Notes under the pieces: generated by a model
Database searches by the model: none
Seen by the model: only the letters and a program-made list of their open reading frames with translations
Told to the model about the DNA's origin: nothing
Position numbers and translations under genes: made by a program
Source of the DNA: Pedobacter sp. UBA5917
GTDB taxonomy: Bacteria; Bacteroidota; Bacteroidia; Sphingobacteriales; Sphingobacteriaceae
Assembly (NCBI RefSeq): GCF_002432345.1
Contig: NZ_DJDT01000041.1
Span: 1 to 10,227, forward strand
Direction of reading: 5' to 3'
DNA length: 10,227 nucleotides
Part shown: in pieces, positions 1-7,995 of the stretch
Layout of the letters: each line of letters begins with the position of its first letter
Numbering within the stretch: position 1 is the stretch's first letter

Positions 1-1940
1 GGAATGCCGAAAACATTATCTTTAAACCAGGTATCCAATAAAAAGCGAACTCTTCTTTGCGTTTTCCATGGTGATGAAGTGAAATTATACAGATACGGAA
101 TATGGAAACTTGGCTCATTCCCCATCGAATACTGACCTACCAGACCAGTAGCATCAGGAAACTTGGCGTTAAATTCATATTTACTCCTGTCAAGCGGTTC
201 CCTGAAAAGCTGATCGAGTTTATTTTCGAAGTTTTTGTTCCCTCCGAATAATCCGATCAAACCATTAACATCGTGCTGTACCTGCCATACGTAAGTCCAG
301 CCGTTGTTTTCGTCATAATAATCACGGCCGCCCATTCCGCCATCAAATTTAGGATCGATATTGATCCAGTTTCCTTTGTTATCCTTTGGCATAAACAATT
401 GCTTTTTCGGATCCCATAAATTGCGGTAATTCTGTCCTCTAGCATTGAATTTTTTATAATCAGCTGTTTTGCCCAAATCGTTGGCCAGTTCGCCCAAAGC
501 CCAATCGTCGTAACTGTGCCCGAGGGTGATGGCCACGGCCTGGCGTTTTTCAAAACTGTGCACATCTGCAACGGTCTCCTTTTCGCCGGGATGTAAAGCG
601 GGGAAATAACCTTTCTGATAATATACTTCTTCCAGTTCGGTTTTAGGACCGTTTTTCCAAGGTAACATGGTGGCTTCGGTTGCATTTTTATACATGCCCT
701 TATAAGCTTCTGCCATATCGAAATTTTTCAATCCTTTGCGATGGGCATCCAGAAAACTCACGGTAGAGTGAAAACCGTTCATGCACACATGATCGCCAAA
801 AAGTACCGGAAATGTAGGCATCCAGCCGCTCTGGCTGTACATATTTACATAAGAATTAAGCATATCCTCTTCCTGCGCCGGATTTAGGATTACCCGGAGT
901 GGATGATGTGCCAGATAGGTATCCCATGCCCAATCATCAACAAAAAAAGGACGGCTCGTTTGGTGGATCTTGTTATCGTAACCACTAAAATACTGGCCAT
1001 CTTCGGTAATATCAACCATACGCTCGTAAGTACGGTAAAGCGCGGTATAAAATGAACGTTTTTGGGCTTCGGTACCTCCAGCCGTCTGGATTTGGTTGAT
1101 TACTTTTGCCCAGGCATTTTCGCCCTGCGATTTGATGCTTTCGAAACTTTGCCCTGCAAATTCTGCATCATAGTTCTTTTTGGCCTGAGCGGCACTGATG
1201 TAAGAGATGGCATATTTAAAATTGATGTTTTTTGACTTGTTCTGATCAAAATTGATCCATGCTTTTACACTTTTGCCATCAATGGACCGCTCATTTACCA
1301 CCTGACCGCCTTTAACCACCCCAAAATTGGCACCGGCATCAAAAACGCCATATAAATATACCTTCACATTGCCATGATAGGTTTCCAATCCGGTTAATTC
1401 GGTATCGGAAATGAATTTATAGGCTGATTCGCCTGGATTATAGGTGCCCAGCAACAGCGATTTCTGTGCATTTGCAGGAAACGCAAAACGGTAATAACCG
1501 GTCTTTTTTCCGGGTACAAATTCTACATTTACTTCATCATCAAGCAAAAAGGCGCTGTAATACCACGGTCTGGTTATTTCAAGATCGTAATCGTAGGTTA
1601 ACTGGTTACGCCAGTTTGCCAGCTCAATCTTTTTTACAGATGGTTTGATGGAAAAAACCTCTCCTAAACGATGGGAAACAACATTTAAGGGAAAGCTTGA
1701 AATCTGGTCGTCCATATAATCGCTACGTTGTGGAAACATACGGATCATCTGGTTCGGCAATTGTACCGTAGGCCGGGTAGGCTGCAACAGCTGACCGACA
1801 TTACCGATACGGGGATCTATATATTTGAGGTTTCCGGCCCCATCGTTATTTTTTTCCTGCGCCCGCGCTGGTAAAAGGGTATTAAGAGAGAGCAATACAA
1901 TATTGGAAAGGACAATACAGGATCTGAATAGGTTCTTCAT
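1..1940 (-). CDS. GH92 family alpha-mannosidase, secreted, 3' end cut by window edge
   Basis: Probable exo-acting alpha-mannosidase of glycoside hydrolase family 92, calcium-dependent enzymes that trim mannose from alpha-mannans or N-glycans. The start ATG at 1940 gives a clear signal peptide (MKNLFR, a hydrophobic core, then PARA-Q at about residues 25-28), so it is exported to the periplasm or outer membrane. 646 complete codons are visible without a stop. The reading frame leaves the window at a GIP sequence, where family members continue into the Asp-rich segment that, as I recall, carries the catalytic base; roughly 100 residues are missing. Family landmarks are WDTYLAHHPL (339-348), a GWMPTFP stretch, and GNEPSFHIPYLYNF (from 607; E609 lies in the conserved GNEPS motif), followed by PWKTQRRVR. 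The N-terminal domain is unusual: it reads IDPRIGNVGQLL and then PTRPTVQLPNQM instead of the usual FPGAxxPFGM sequence, marking a divergent subgroup. It is the last visible gene of the ThuA-heme-MFS block, 41 bases after the transporter. The family is confident; the linkage specificity is not readable. Confidence 0.9.
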   Translation of the reverse strand, partial: MKNLFRSCIVLSNIVLLSLNTLLPARAQEKNNDGAGNLKYIDPRIGNVGQLLQPTRPTVQLPNQMIRMFPQRSDYMDDQISSFPLNVVSHRLGEVFSIKPSVKKIELANWRNQLTYDYDLEITRPWYYSAFLLDDEVNVEFVPGKKTGYYRFAFPANAQKSLLLGTYNPGESAYKFISDTELTGLETYHGNVKVYLYGVFDAGANFGVVKGGQVVNERSIDGKSVKAWINFDQNKSKNINFKYAISYISAAQAKKNYDAEFAGQSFESIKSQGENAWAKVINQIQTAGGTEAQKRSFYTALYRTYERMVDITEDGQYFSGYDNKIHQTSRPFFVDDWAWDTYLAHHPLRVILNPAQEEDMLNSYVNMYSQSGWMPTFPVLFGDHVCMNGFHSTVSFLDAHRKGLKNFDMAEAYKGMYKNATEATMLPWKNGPKTELEEVYYQKGYFPALHPGEKETVADVHSFEKRQAVAITLGHSYDDWALGELANDLGKTADYKKFNARGQNYRNLWDPKKQLFMPKDNKGNWINIDPKFDGGMGGRDYYDENNGWTYVWQVQHDVNGLIGLFGGNKNFENKLDQLFREPLDRSKYEFNAKFPDATGLVGQYSMGNEPSFHIPYLYNFTSSPWKTQRRVRFLLDTWFKDNVFGI

Positions 1941-1981
1941 TTATGGGTTAAAGGTTATCGTAAATTGGTGTAGAAGCTTGT

Positions 1982-3262
1982 TTAAATTACATGTAAAGAT
2001 TTTGATGCCCTGAGTTTTCTGGAGCGCATATAAAGTAATAATCCGGTGAAGGCCAGTACCAGTATCAAAGGAATTACCAATGTAGCCTGTAAAATTTCTG
2101 GTCCGGCCATGTTTTTGGCTTCGTTAAGGTCCTGCGCCAGTAGCGAACCTTCCGAAGCTTTAGAATAAACTTTAAGATCGGCACCCGCCGGAAGGTGTTT
2201 TACAATCAATTTATCGTAAAAACTCCCCATAAACACGGTGTAGATAGAAACGGCAAACATACCTGCCCCACCCATTAAATTGAGCCCCAATGCCCCTGAT
2301 CCGGGGATGTTTTCGGCCACAAAACCGATCATGGTAGGCCAGAAATAACATACACCTATCCCGAATACAATGGCGGCAAGGAAAATTGAACTTCCGGTAA
2401 GCGTACTCAACATGTATAATCCGCTGGCAGCAAATATGGCCGATAACAGCAAAACACCCTGCGGAGCCAGTTTATGTACAACCGGTTCGGCAAATGCACG
2501 GCCGATAACCATAATCCCTGTAGTAAGGGTAAGTAAAAGCAAAGCATTATCGGTTACGTTTTTCAGTAGTAAACCGATCCATTGTCCGGTAAAAAGTTCG
2601 GTAATAGCCGTACCGAACATGCAGATGAACATAAAAATAAAAAGCGGCGACAATACGGCGCGGTACATATCGGATGTGCTATAACCTGAGGTAACACGTT
2701 CGGTTTTCGGGAAATCGAGTTTAGAAAAAAGAAAACCATAAACCAGTGTAGGCAACAACATGGCCGCTACCTGCCATTGCCAGCTGAAACCAACTTTTAC
2801 GAAAAGGGTTACCACAAGCGTACCGATTACAATGCCACCAGGGAACCATAAATGAAAGTGGTTTAATTTTGTGGTTTTATTTTCCGGAAATAAGGTTGCC
2901 ACCAAAGGGTTACAGGCTGCCTCAACCGTTCCGTTTGCAATGCCGATAAGCAAGGTAGAAAGGAACAGGCTCCAATAGCCCTGTGCAAAAATGGTTAAGG
3001 CGATACCGGCCAGGTGGAATACGAAAGCAGCAACCAGCAGGCGTTTCATGCCCACGGCATCTACAATGAAACCGCCAATGATGATGGCCAGAGGGAAACC
3101 CCAAAAGGCTGTAGCGGTAATGGTGCCCAATTGTGTGGCATTGAGCTGAAATTCGTTGGCAAGCTGCCCCATCATGCCCGCCCTGATCCCGAAAGAAAGC
3201 GAGGTTACGAGCAGGGCAAGGCAGCTTGCCCAAAATAATTTGTTGGTTTGAATGTTTGGCAT
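1982..3262 (-). CDS. MFS transporter, probable sugar permease (FucP/FHS-like)
   Basis: Inner-membrane permease of the major facilitator superfamily, 426 residues, with about 12 hydrophobic segments. The loop between TM2 and TM3 carries the MFS signature GGFIVDAVGMKR (63-74). The segment EAACNPLVATLFPENKT (114-130), followed by NHFHLWFPGG, resembles the ANP-type motif of fucose/glucose-galactose-type (FHS) proton symporters, so import of a monosaccharide or small sugar derivative is the likely role. An unusually long polar loop (about 347-390) sits between TM11 and TM12. The start at 3262 is 17 bases from the preceding heme-protein stop and gives a short cytoplasmic N-terminus, as expected. 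Its place between a periplasmic oxidoreductase-like protein and an alpha-mannosidase suggests uptake of mannose or of an oxidised sugar made by these enzymes. Assignment to MFS is firm; the FucP-like subclass and the substrate are inference. Confidence 0.9.
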   Translation of the reverse strand: MPNIQTNKLFWASCLALLVTSLSFGIRAGMMGQLANEFQLNATQLGTITATAFWGFPLAIIIGGFIVDAVGMKRLLVAAFVFHLAGIALTIFAQGYWSLFLSTLLIGIANGTVEAACNPLVATLFPENKTTKLNHFHLWFPGGIVIGTLVVTLFVKVGFSWQWQVAAMLLPTLVYGFLFSKLDFPKTERVTSGYSTSDMYRAVLSPLFIFMFICMFGTAITELFTGQWIGLLLKNVTDNALLLLTLTTGIMVIGRAFAEPVVHKLAPQGVLLLSAIFAASGLYMLSTLTGSSIFLAAIVFGIGVCYFWPTMIGFVAENIPGSGALGLNLMGGAGMFAVSIYTVFMGSFYDKLIVKHLPAGADLKVYSKASEGSLLAQDLNEAKNMAGPEILQATLVIPLILVLAFTGLLLYMRSRKLRASKSLHVI

Positions 3263-3279
3263 ATTGTTTTTTATAGGTT

Positions 3280-5496
3280 TTATTTAGATGATTCGAGTTC
3301 GGTTATTGTCCATGGCTTGGTGCGCGAGGCATGTAAATCGCGGACTTTCTTTACATCGGCTGGTTTAATGGTACTGGCTTTGTTGCCTAAATCGTTACGG
3401 ATGTAACTCAAAACCGAAGCAATATAATCGTCGGTATTAAAACCCAATGCAGGCATTACATCCGGATAGGTTTTAGCGTTTATCGGCCCCGAAAGTCCAT
3501 GAAGCAATATTTTGATCAGTTTCTGCGGATCACCGGTTACATCTTTTGATGAGGCAAGCGGTGGTGCAGGCATATCTTTCCCACCGATTGAAACACCTTT
3601 TCCATCAGCACCGTGGCAGGTGGCACACAACTGTTTAAAAATCAATCCGCCTTCGGTTACCAGTTTACGGTCGGCTTCTGCCATTAATTTGGCATTCCGC
3701 TCCGAAGCTGCTTTGGCATCAATGGCCGATTGGTACTTCTTCTGCGATTCTACCAGAACCGGAACATTGTTATTCTGTGCCAGAACATCGGCCAATAAAG
3801 CTTTCGATTGATCTGATTTTGCATAACGCAGGCTTAGTGCAAGCTGAAAACGCACATCTTCGCTAGGATCGTTTTTAAGTGCGGCCAGCGTAGTTAATAA
3901 ACTGGTATTGCCTTGCCTCAATTTATCATCACAGATCCAAACTGCGGTTTTCCTTACCGAGGCATCTTTATCTTTTAAACCCTGGTTTAAAGTTTGCTCA
4001 TCAAGCGATTTTAAACCGTTAAGCGTCCAAAGGGCATGGATACGTGCTAACGGATTTGCAGCGGTAGTAGCCATGGTTTTTAATGCCGGAACAACCGATT
4101 TATCACCACGTACCACTAATAATTTCTGTGCATTATCTCTCCACCAGCCGTTTGGGTGTTCGAGATAAGCCACCAGTTCGCTGCTGGGTTGGTTTAACAT
4201 CTGCGGACGTTTTTTATCAGGTTTGATCCCATCGTAAACCACACGGTAAATGCGGCCGCGACCAATATTTTTGTCTAAACCACGCGGAACGATTTTGCTT
4301 CTTAAAAAGCTGCCCGGTTTTGTCCAGTTTCCTTCCTGGATAATCCCACGGTACATATCTACAATGTAAAGGCTACCATCAGGACCGGTTACACTGTTAA
4401 CCGGACGGAAATTCATATCGGTAGAAGCAATAAATTCTTCTTTGTTATAGGCATTGGTTAAGGTAATTTTTCCGGCAGTATTGGCCACTTTTGCCCTGCG
4501 GATTAAACGGCCAACCGGCTCGCAGATAAACAGATCACCCCTTGCATCATTCGGTAAAGCTGTTCCCCTGAAAATAGATTGCCCCGTACAGCCGGTAAAG
4601 TGGTTCAGTGTACTATCCGGACGCAGGCGGCTAACCCCACCCTGTACATCAGGGGTTGAAATAATCGGCCATACTGCCTGGAATTCGTCGTTGTACTGAT
4701 CTTTAAAATCAAGTCTGCCATAAGCAGGGTTCTGCTGAAAGTTTAAAGCAGGAGTTTCGGAACCTGCAGCAGAAAAGTACAACCTGCCATAATCATCGTG
4801 GGTAAGTCCCCATTGTCCGCTTGCACCTTCTGGCAGGAATTCGCGTTTAATCTGTCCGTTATCATAGCTGTAACGGGCGTTTTCTACCGTAACATAAATT
4901 TTATTGTCGATATTCCAGATTAAACCGCTTTTCTGGTGTTCGAGGTTACCGGTATTGATAGCATCGTTATTAAATACCATTTTTTTCTCATCAGCCACGC
5001 CATCGCCATTGGTATCGCGGTAGCTATAAATATTGTTAGAATTGGTCTCGTTTACCAATAAGCGGTCATCAAGGGTTAAAATCATACGGGGAAGCACAAG
5101 GTTATCAATAAAAACGACTGATTTGTCCATTTTTCCGTCGCCGTTGGTATCCTCGAGCCTTTTAACCGAGCATACAGCTTTCATCTCCCCTGTTCCATCA
5201 ACATCCTGCATATAGGTATTCATTTCGGCAACATACATCCTGCCGTTCCCATCCCATACAATGGCAACAGGTTCGTGGATCATCGGTTCGCTGGCTACCA
5301 GTTCTAAATGATATCCTTTCTGCAGGTGGATGGTTTTCATACTTTCTTCCGGAGAGAGATAAGCCGGAGAAGGATTGGTATTGACGATGATTTTTCCATC
5401 AGCATCGCGTTTAAGGGCTGTTTGGGTAACTTTACAGGTATAAATGAAACCTGATAGCAACATTATACCCAATACAATTCTTTTGTTCTTTTTCAT
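3280..5496 (-). CDS. PVC-type heme-binding protein: beta-propeller dehydrogenase-like domain, HEAT repeats, cytochrome c
   Basis: 738-residue exported protein with three parts. Residues about 55-425 form a propeller of the membrane-bound-dehydrogenase/PQQ-like type, with typical DTNGDG turns (116-121 and 161-166), GRMYVAEMNTY (85-95), GDLFICEPVGRLIRR (320-334) and the signature NFRPVNSVTGPDGSLYIVDM (362-381). Residues about 435-580 are alpha-helical and HEAT-like. The C-terminus (about 612-700) is a class I cytochrome c: the heme-attachment motif is CATCH (624-628) and a likely distal ligand is M681 in DVMPALGF. The N-terminus is a signal sequence with Cys21 (GFIYTC), a poor but possible lipobox, so it may be a lipoprotein. 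Proteins of this build occur in Bacteroidota and Planctomycetota, often beside ThuA and sugar oxidoreductase genes. They are presumed periplasmic electron-accepting sugar dehydrogenases, but few have a proven reaction. It follows ThuA by 20 bases and precedes the MFS gene by 17, so co-transcription is likely. Confidence 0.9.
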   Translation of the reverse strand: MKKNKRIVLGIMLLSGFIYTCKVTQTALKRDADGKIIVNTNPSPAYLSPEESMKTIHLQKGYHLELVASEPMIHEPVAIVWDGNGRMYVAEMNTYMQDVDGTGEMKAVCSVKRLEDTNGDGKMDKSVVFIDNLVLPRMILTLDDRLLVNETNSNNIYSYRDTNGDGVADEKKMVFNNDAINTGNLEHQKSGLIWNIDNKIYVTVENARYSYDNGQIKREFLPEGASGQWGLTHDDYGRLYFSAAGSETPALNFQQNPAYGRLDFKDQYNDEFQAVWPIISTPDVQGGVSRLRPDSTLNHFTGCTGQSIFRGTALPNDARGDLFICEPVGRLIRRAKVANTAGKITLTNAYNKEEFIASTDMNFRPVNSVTGPDGSLYIVDMYRGIIQEGNWTKPGSFLRSKIVPRGLDKNIGRGRIYRVVYDGIKPDKKRPQMLNQPSSELVAYLEHPNGWWRDNAQKLLVVRGDKSVVPALKTMATTAANPLARIHALWTLNGLKSLDEQTLNQGLKDKDASVRKTAVWICDDKLRQGNTSLLTTLAALKNDPSEDVRFQLALSLRYAKSDQSKALLADVLAQNNNVPVLVESQKKYQSAIDAKAASERNAKLMAEADRKLVTEGGLIFKQLCATCHGADGKGVSIGGKDMPAPPLASSKDVTGDPQKLIKILLHGLSGPINAKTYPDVMPALGFNTDDYIASVLSYIRNDLGNKASTIKPADVKKVRDLHASRTKPWTITELESSK

Positions 5497-5516
5497 TTTT
5501 TATTTGTGTGTTGTGG

Positions 5517-6254
5517 TTATTTTTTACGGCCTAACGCATATTTAATTCCTCCCAATAAATGCTGGAGAAACAATGGTTCGGTATAAGAAGCTTCGGTATG
5601 GCCCAGTTCGGTATAAAAAGCCCTGCCGCCATCGTAAGTATGGTACCAGGCCATGGGATGGTCGTCGCCCATTTTGGCTTTACCGGCATCGTAGCTTTTT
5701 TCATTAATGGTAATCAATACTTTAAGGTCGTTGGCAAGGGTTTTAAAATTGTACCACTCGTCTTTTCTTTTCCATAAAGCCGGAAGCATTTCGGTTGACA
5801 GGTGATTTTTATCGATTACGTTCAGTTCGGCATCCTGTTGGTTAGGGTGACCGGCAAAGTAGGCCCCAACCAGCTTGCCATACCAGGGCCATTGGTATTC
5901 GCAATCGGTTGCAGCGTGCACGCCAACAAAAGCGCCACCATGCTGAATGTACTCTTCGAAAGCTTTTTGCTGGCTATCGTTCAATACATCACCGGTGGTG
6001 CTCAGAAAAATTACGGCCTTATACTTTTTAAGGTTAGTTGCGTTAAAATTGGTTGCATTTGTAGTGCTATCTACATCGAAATCGTTTTCGGCACCCAACT
6101 TGATAATGGCTTTCACCCCATCGGCAATGGCATTGTGGTGAAAGCCTGCTGTTTTGCAGAAAATAAGAACTTTCTGTTTTTTGGCAGACAAGCTGTTGCT
6201 GAAAAGTAAAATGGCGAGTACAATCAGACTGCTGATGGATGTAATCTTTTTCAT
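5517..6254 (-). CDS. ThuA-like domain protein, secreted
   Basis: 245-residue protein that is almost entirely one ThuA-like domain, a fold related to class I glutamine amidotransferases. A signal peptide (MKKITSISSLIVLAILLF, cleavage near SLSA-KK at about residue 24) sends it out of the cytoplasm. Family motifs are KTAGFHHNAI (34-43), GGAFVGVHAATD (106-117), WPWYGKLVGAYFAGHP (122-137), RKDEWYNF (163-170), and HPMAWYHTYDGGRAFYTELG (199-218) followed by HT. ThuA was named for trehalose utilisation in rhizobia, where later work links it to 3-keto-disaccharide metabolism; the reaction of this secreted Bacteroidota form is not settled. It is the first gene of a four-gene block (ThuA, heme protein, MFS, GH92) and follows a 208-base AT-rich gap that is the natural place for the block's promoter. 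Working with the adjacent cytochrome on oxidised sugars is an inference from gene order. Confidence 0.9.
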   Translation of the reverse strand: MKKITSISSLIVLAILLFSNSLSAKKQKVLIFCKTAGFHHNAIADGVKAIIKLGAENDFDVDSTTNATNFNATNLKKYKAVIFLSTTGDVLNDSQQKAFEEYIQHGGAFVGVHAATDCEYQWPWYGKLVGAYFAGHPNQQDAELNVIDKNHLSTEMLPALWKRKDEWYNFKTLANDLKVLITINEKSYDAGKAKMGDDHPMAWYHTYDGGRAFYTELGHTEASYTEPLFLQHLLGGIKYALGRKK

Positions 6255-6462
6255 AAAGTAGGTTTAATCTGGTTAGTTTAACAGATGGTGAATTTAGAAG
6301 AATGGCTTAAAAAAGTATTAATAAACAATTAATAGAAATTTGTTATTTGTAACGAAACGGTTATCAAAACAAACCAGATCAACATTAATAATTAATAATC
6401 AGCGCATTACCACAAAAAAATCCAATTATTTAATAAAATATTACTACAAAAATTAATCACTG
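6255..6462 (-). promoter_or_regulatory. AT-rich upstream region of the ThuA operon, probable promoter and leader
   Basis: 208 bases between the esterase stop and the ThuA start, strongly AT-rich. This is the only sizeable gap before the four-gene block, so a promoter here is likely by position. I found no clean match to the Bacteroidota -33/-7 consensus (TTG then TAnnTTTG): TAATTTTTG near 6445-6453 has one extra base, and TACTTTTT near 6312-6319 has T in place of the last G without a well-spaced TTG. Other structure is present. An 11-mer AACCAGATYAA occurs as inverted copies at 6372-6382 (plus) and 6264-6274 (minus, nine bases before the ThuA ATG). A GTTA-TAAC-GTTA arrangement spans 6342-6363 and could be a small operator. 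ATTAATA is repeated directly near 6384-6399. Binding proteins are unknown. Confidence 0.4.
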
Positions 6463-7884
6463 CTATAATTTAGCCGTGGCATTTAAAATAAAATCGACAA
6501 TAGGTTTCGGATTGGGTAAACTGTGGGGATGATGCGCCGATCCAGATTTATGGATCACTTTTATCTGTCCACCTTTAGCTAATATTTTGCGTTCAAAATC
6601 CAATGTATTTTCTGATGGTTTTACCTGCTCATCGGCATCGGCACACAAGATCAATATCGGGTATTTCCCTTTCACAATTTCGGCAGTGCGATCTGTGGGG
6701 TTTTTATTAAAATTCTTTACTTCCGTAAGATCTTTTAAACCGAAACCGGTCATAAATGCCTTTACCATATCATTTGGCTTTCCGCTTTCCAGTATAGCGC
6801 CCGCCCATCCCGAAATGTTCAATAAGGGATTATCGACATAAACACAGGCTACTTTTTCGGGATTTTCGGCAGCCCAATTGAAAACATATATGCCACCACG
6901 GCTCATTCCCTCCATCACCGCTTTTTTATTCAATCCTGCATTTACCAAAAGATTGTAATAAGCATTCCAGATATCGATGGCCGTTTGATTGCCCAATAGC
7001 TCGGCCACATCGCAGTATACAATATGGAAACCTTTTTCGAGCAGGGCAATATCAGCCTGTGGTTCGTGTGCCCAAAAGCGTGCCCTCCACACCCATGGAT
7101 GCCCTTTAGCAGCTGATTTTGGCTTAACCACTTTACAATTTCTGCCTTCAAAATTAAAATCGGCACATTCGTAACCAAAAAAACCGGAAATCTTTAAGGG
7201 ATTGGATAATCTGGAGAAAATATCGAAAGAGGGATCTCTTTTTATACTTAAACAACTGTAAACGGTATTGGCCATAATGGATGCTCCTTCGGCGTTCGGA
7301 TGCAGCAAATCGGGAAATAGTTCCTGATGGTTAATCAAGGGAGCATGCATATCAATCACTTCTACTTTTGCCGCAAAAGCAATCTCCTGTATCAATGGGT
7401 TAATCTTTTTTGTAATTACGGGATCCCAGATACCTGCTGAATCTTTTACGAAAGAAACCATAGCCGTTAATAGTACAATCCTGGGCTGATTGCGGAGCTG
7501 TTTAAAACTTCCGATCAAGTTCATATAATCCGTCTTAAAGTCGCTTATGTATTTCCTGTTAATGGCTTTGGCATCATTACCACCGAGATCGATGATTACT
7601 ATATCGGGATTCCATTGCAATGTTTCGTTAAACTTTACCGTTTTTTGATAAGGATAATCGCCTTTTAATAGCAATGTGGTACCGCTGATTCCAAAATTAC
7701 GCACTTCGTAATTACCTCCCATCAGTTTCTGAAGCTGCGCAGGGTAAGCATTGGTTTCGCGTTGCGCTATTCCTGCCCCATAGGTAATGCTGGCACCGAT
7801 ACAGGCGATTTTGATTTTTGCCTGAACAGCTATCGTGCTTATTGCTAGGGTGATTAAAAGGATGTAATATTTCTTTTTGAACAT
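6463..7884 (-). CDS. Two-domain esterase: SGNH hydrolase fused to an alpha/beta-hydrolase
   Basis: 473-residue secreted protein; the signal peptide ends near IAVQA-K (residues 18-23). The N-terminal domain (about 24-215) is an SGNH/GDSL hydrolase with GASITYG (30-36, nucleophile S32), NFGISGTT (63-70), GGND (101-104) and DLLHPN (192-197, catalytic D192 and H195). It resembles carbohydrate O-acyl esterases, including those often labelled sialate O-acetylesterase. The C-terminal domain (about 230-473) is an alpha/beta-hydrolase with the nucleophile elbow GMSRGG (326-331, S328), a likely acid D418 in CADADEQV, and a His cluster HHPH (451-454). Both catalytic sets look intact, so one polypeptide should carry two esterase centres. 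It probably deacylates a glycan before glycosidases act. It lies downstream of the SusD/GH99-like pair, separated by a repeat-filled gap, and 208 bases before ThuA, so it may be its own transcription unit. The substrate is unknown. Confidence 0.85.
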   Translation of the reverse strand: MFKKKYYILLITLAISTIAVQAKIKIACIGASITYGAGIAQRETNAYPAQLQKLMGGNYEVRNFGISGTTLLLKGDYPYQKTVKFNETLQWNPDIVIIDLGGNDAKAINRKYISDFKTDYMNLIGSFKQLRNQPRIVLLTAMVSFVKDSAGIWDPVITKKINPLIQEIAFAAKVEVIDMHAPLINHQELFPDLLHPNAEGASIMANTVYSCLSIKRDPSFDIFSRLSNPLKISGFFGYECADFNFEGRNCKVVKPKSAAKGHPWVWRARFWAHEPQADIALLEKGFHIVYCDVAELLGNQTAIDIWNAYYNLLVNAGLNKKAVMEGMSRGGIYVFNWAAENPEKVACVYVDNPLLNISGWAGAILESGKPNDMVKAFMTGFGLKDLTEVKNFNKNPTDRTAEIVKGKYPILILCADADEQVKPSENTLDFERKILAKGGQIKVIHKSGSAHHPHSLPNPKPIVDFILNATAKL

Positions 7885-7923
7885 GTATTTTGTTTTTTTG
7901 GCAAAAATGGTTTTGTCGTTATA

Positions 7924-7979
7924 AACGCAGTGAAGAATCTAGTGATGATAAAGATCCTTCACTACGTTCAGGATGACAG
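7924..7979. repeat. Palindromic repeat, 17-bp hairpin in the gap between the GH99-like and esterase genes
   Basis: Arms at 7924-7940 (AACGCAGTGAAGAATCT) and 7952-7968 (AGATCCTTCACTACGTT) flank an 11-base loop. They differ at two of 17 positions; on the plus strand these are C-A and A-C mismatches, but on the minus strand both become G-U wobbles, so RNA copied in the direction of the surrounding genes forms an uninterrupted stem. The element runs on to GTCATCCTG (read on the minus strand, about 7970-7978), a typical edge of dispersed Bacteroidota intergenic repeats, as I recall them. It starts about 40 bases upstream of the esterase start and could end or stabilise the upstream transcript. There is no T-run straight after it, so it is not a textbook terminator. 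Confidence 0.65.
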
Positions 7980-7995
7980 TTTCCTATAAAGTTAC

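Noticed and set aside
257..685. 142-residue minus-strand open frame
   Set aside because: It is an off-frame shadow inside the GH92 gene, which is open across the whole stretch with family motifs; no recognisable motif in this frame.
2922..3233. 103-residue minus-strand frame within the MFS gene
   Set aside because: Shifted-frame shadow rich in His, Cys and Arg; the overlapping frame encodes clear transmembrane helices.
5802..6209. 135-residue plus-strand open frame opposite ThuA
   Set aside because: Antisense to a gene with strong family motifs; its sequence shows no domain and it lacks a supporting start context.
6425..6460. AT-only hairpin downstream of the esterase stop as a terminator
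   Set aside because: Only weak A-T pairing could be drawn, and such pairing is expected by chance in sequence this AT-rich.
7885..7915. Possible -7 promoter box CATTTTTG (7903-7910, minus strand) before the esterase start
   Set aside because: One mismatch to TAnnTTTG and no TTG at the required distance upstream; too weak to list as a promoter.
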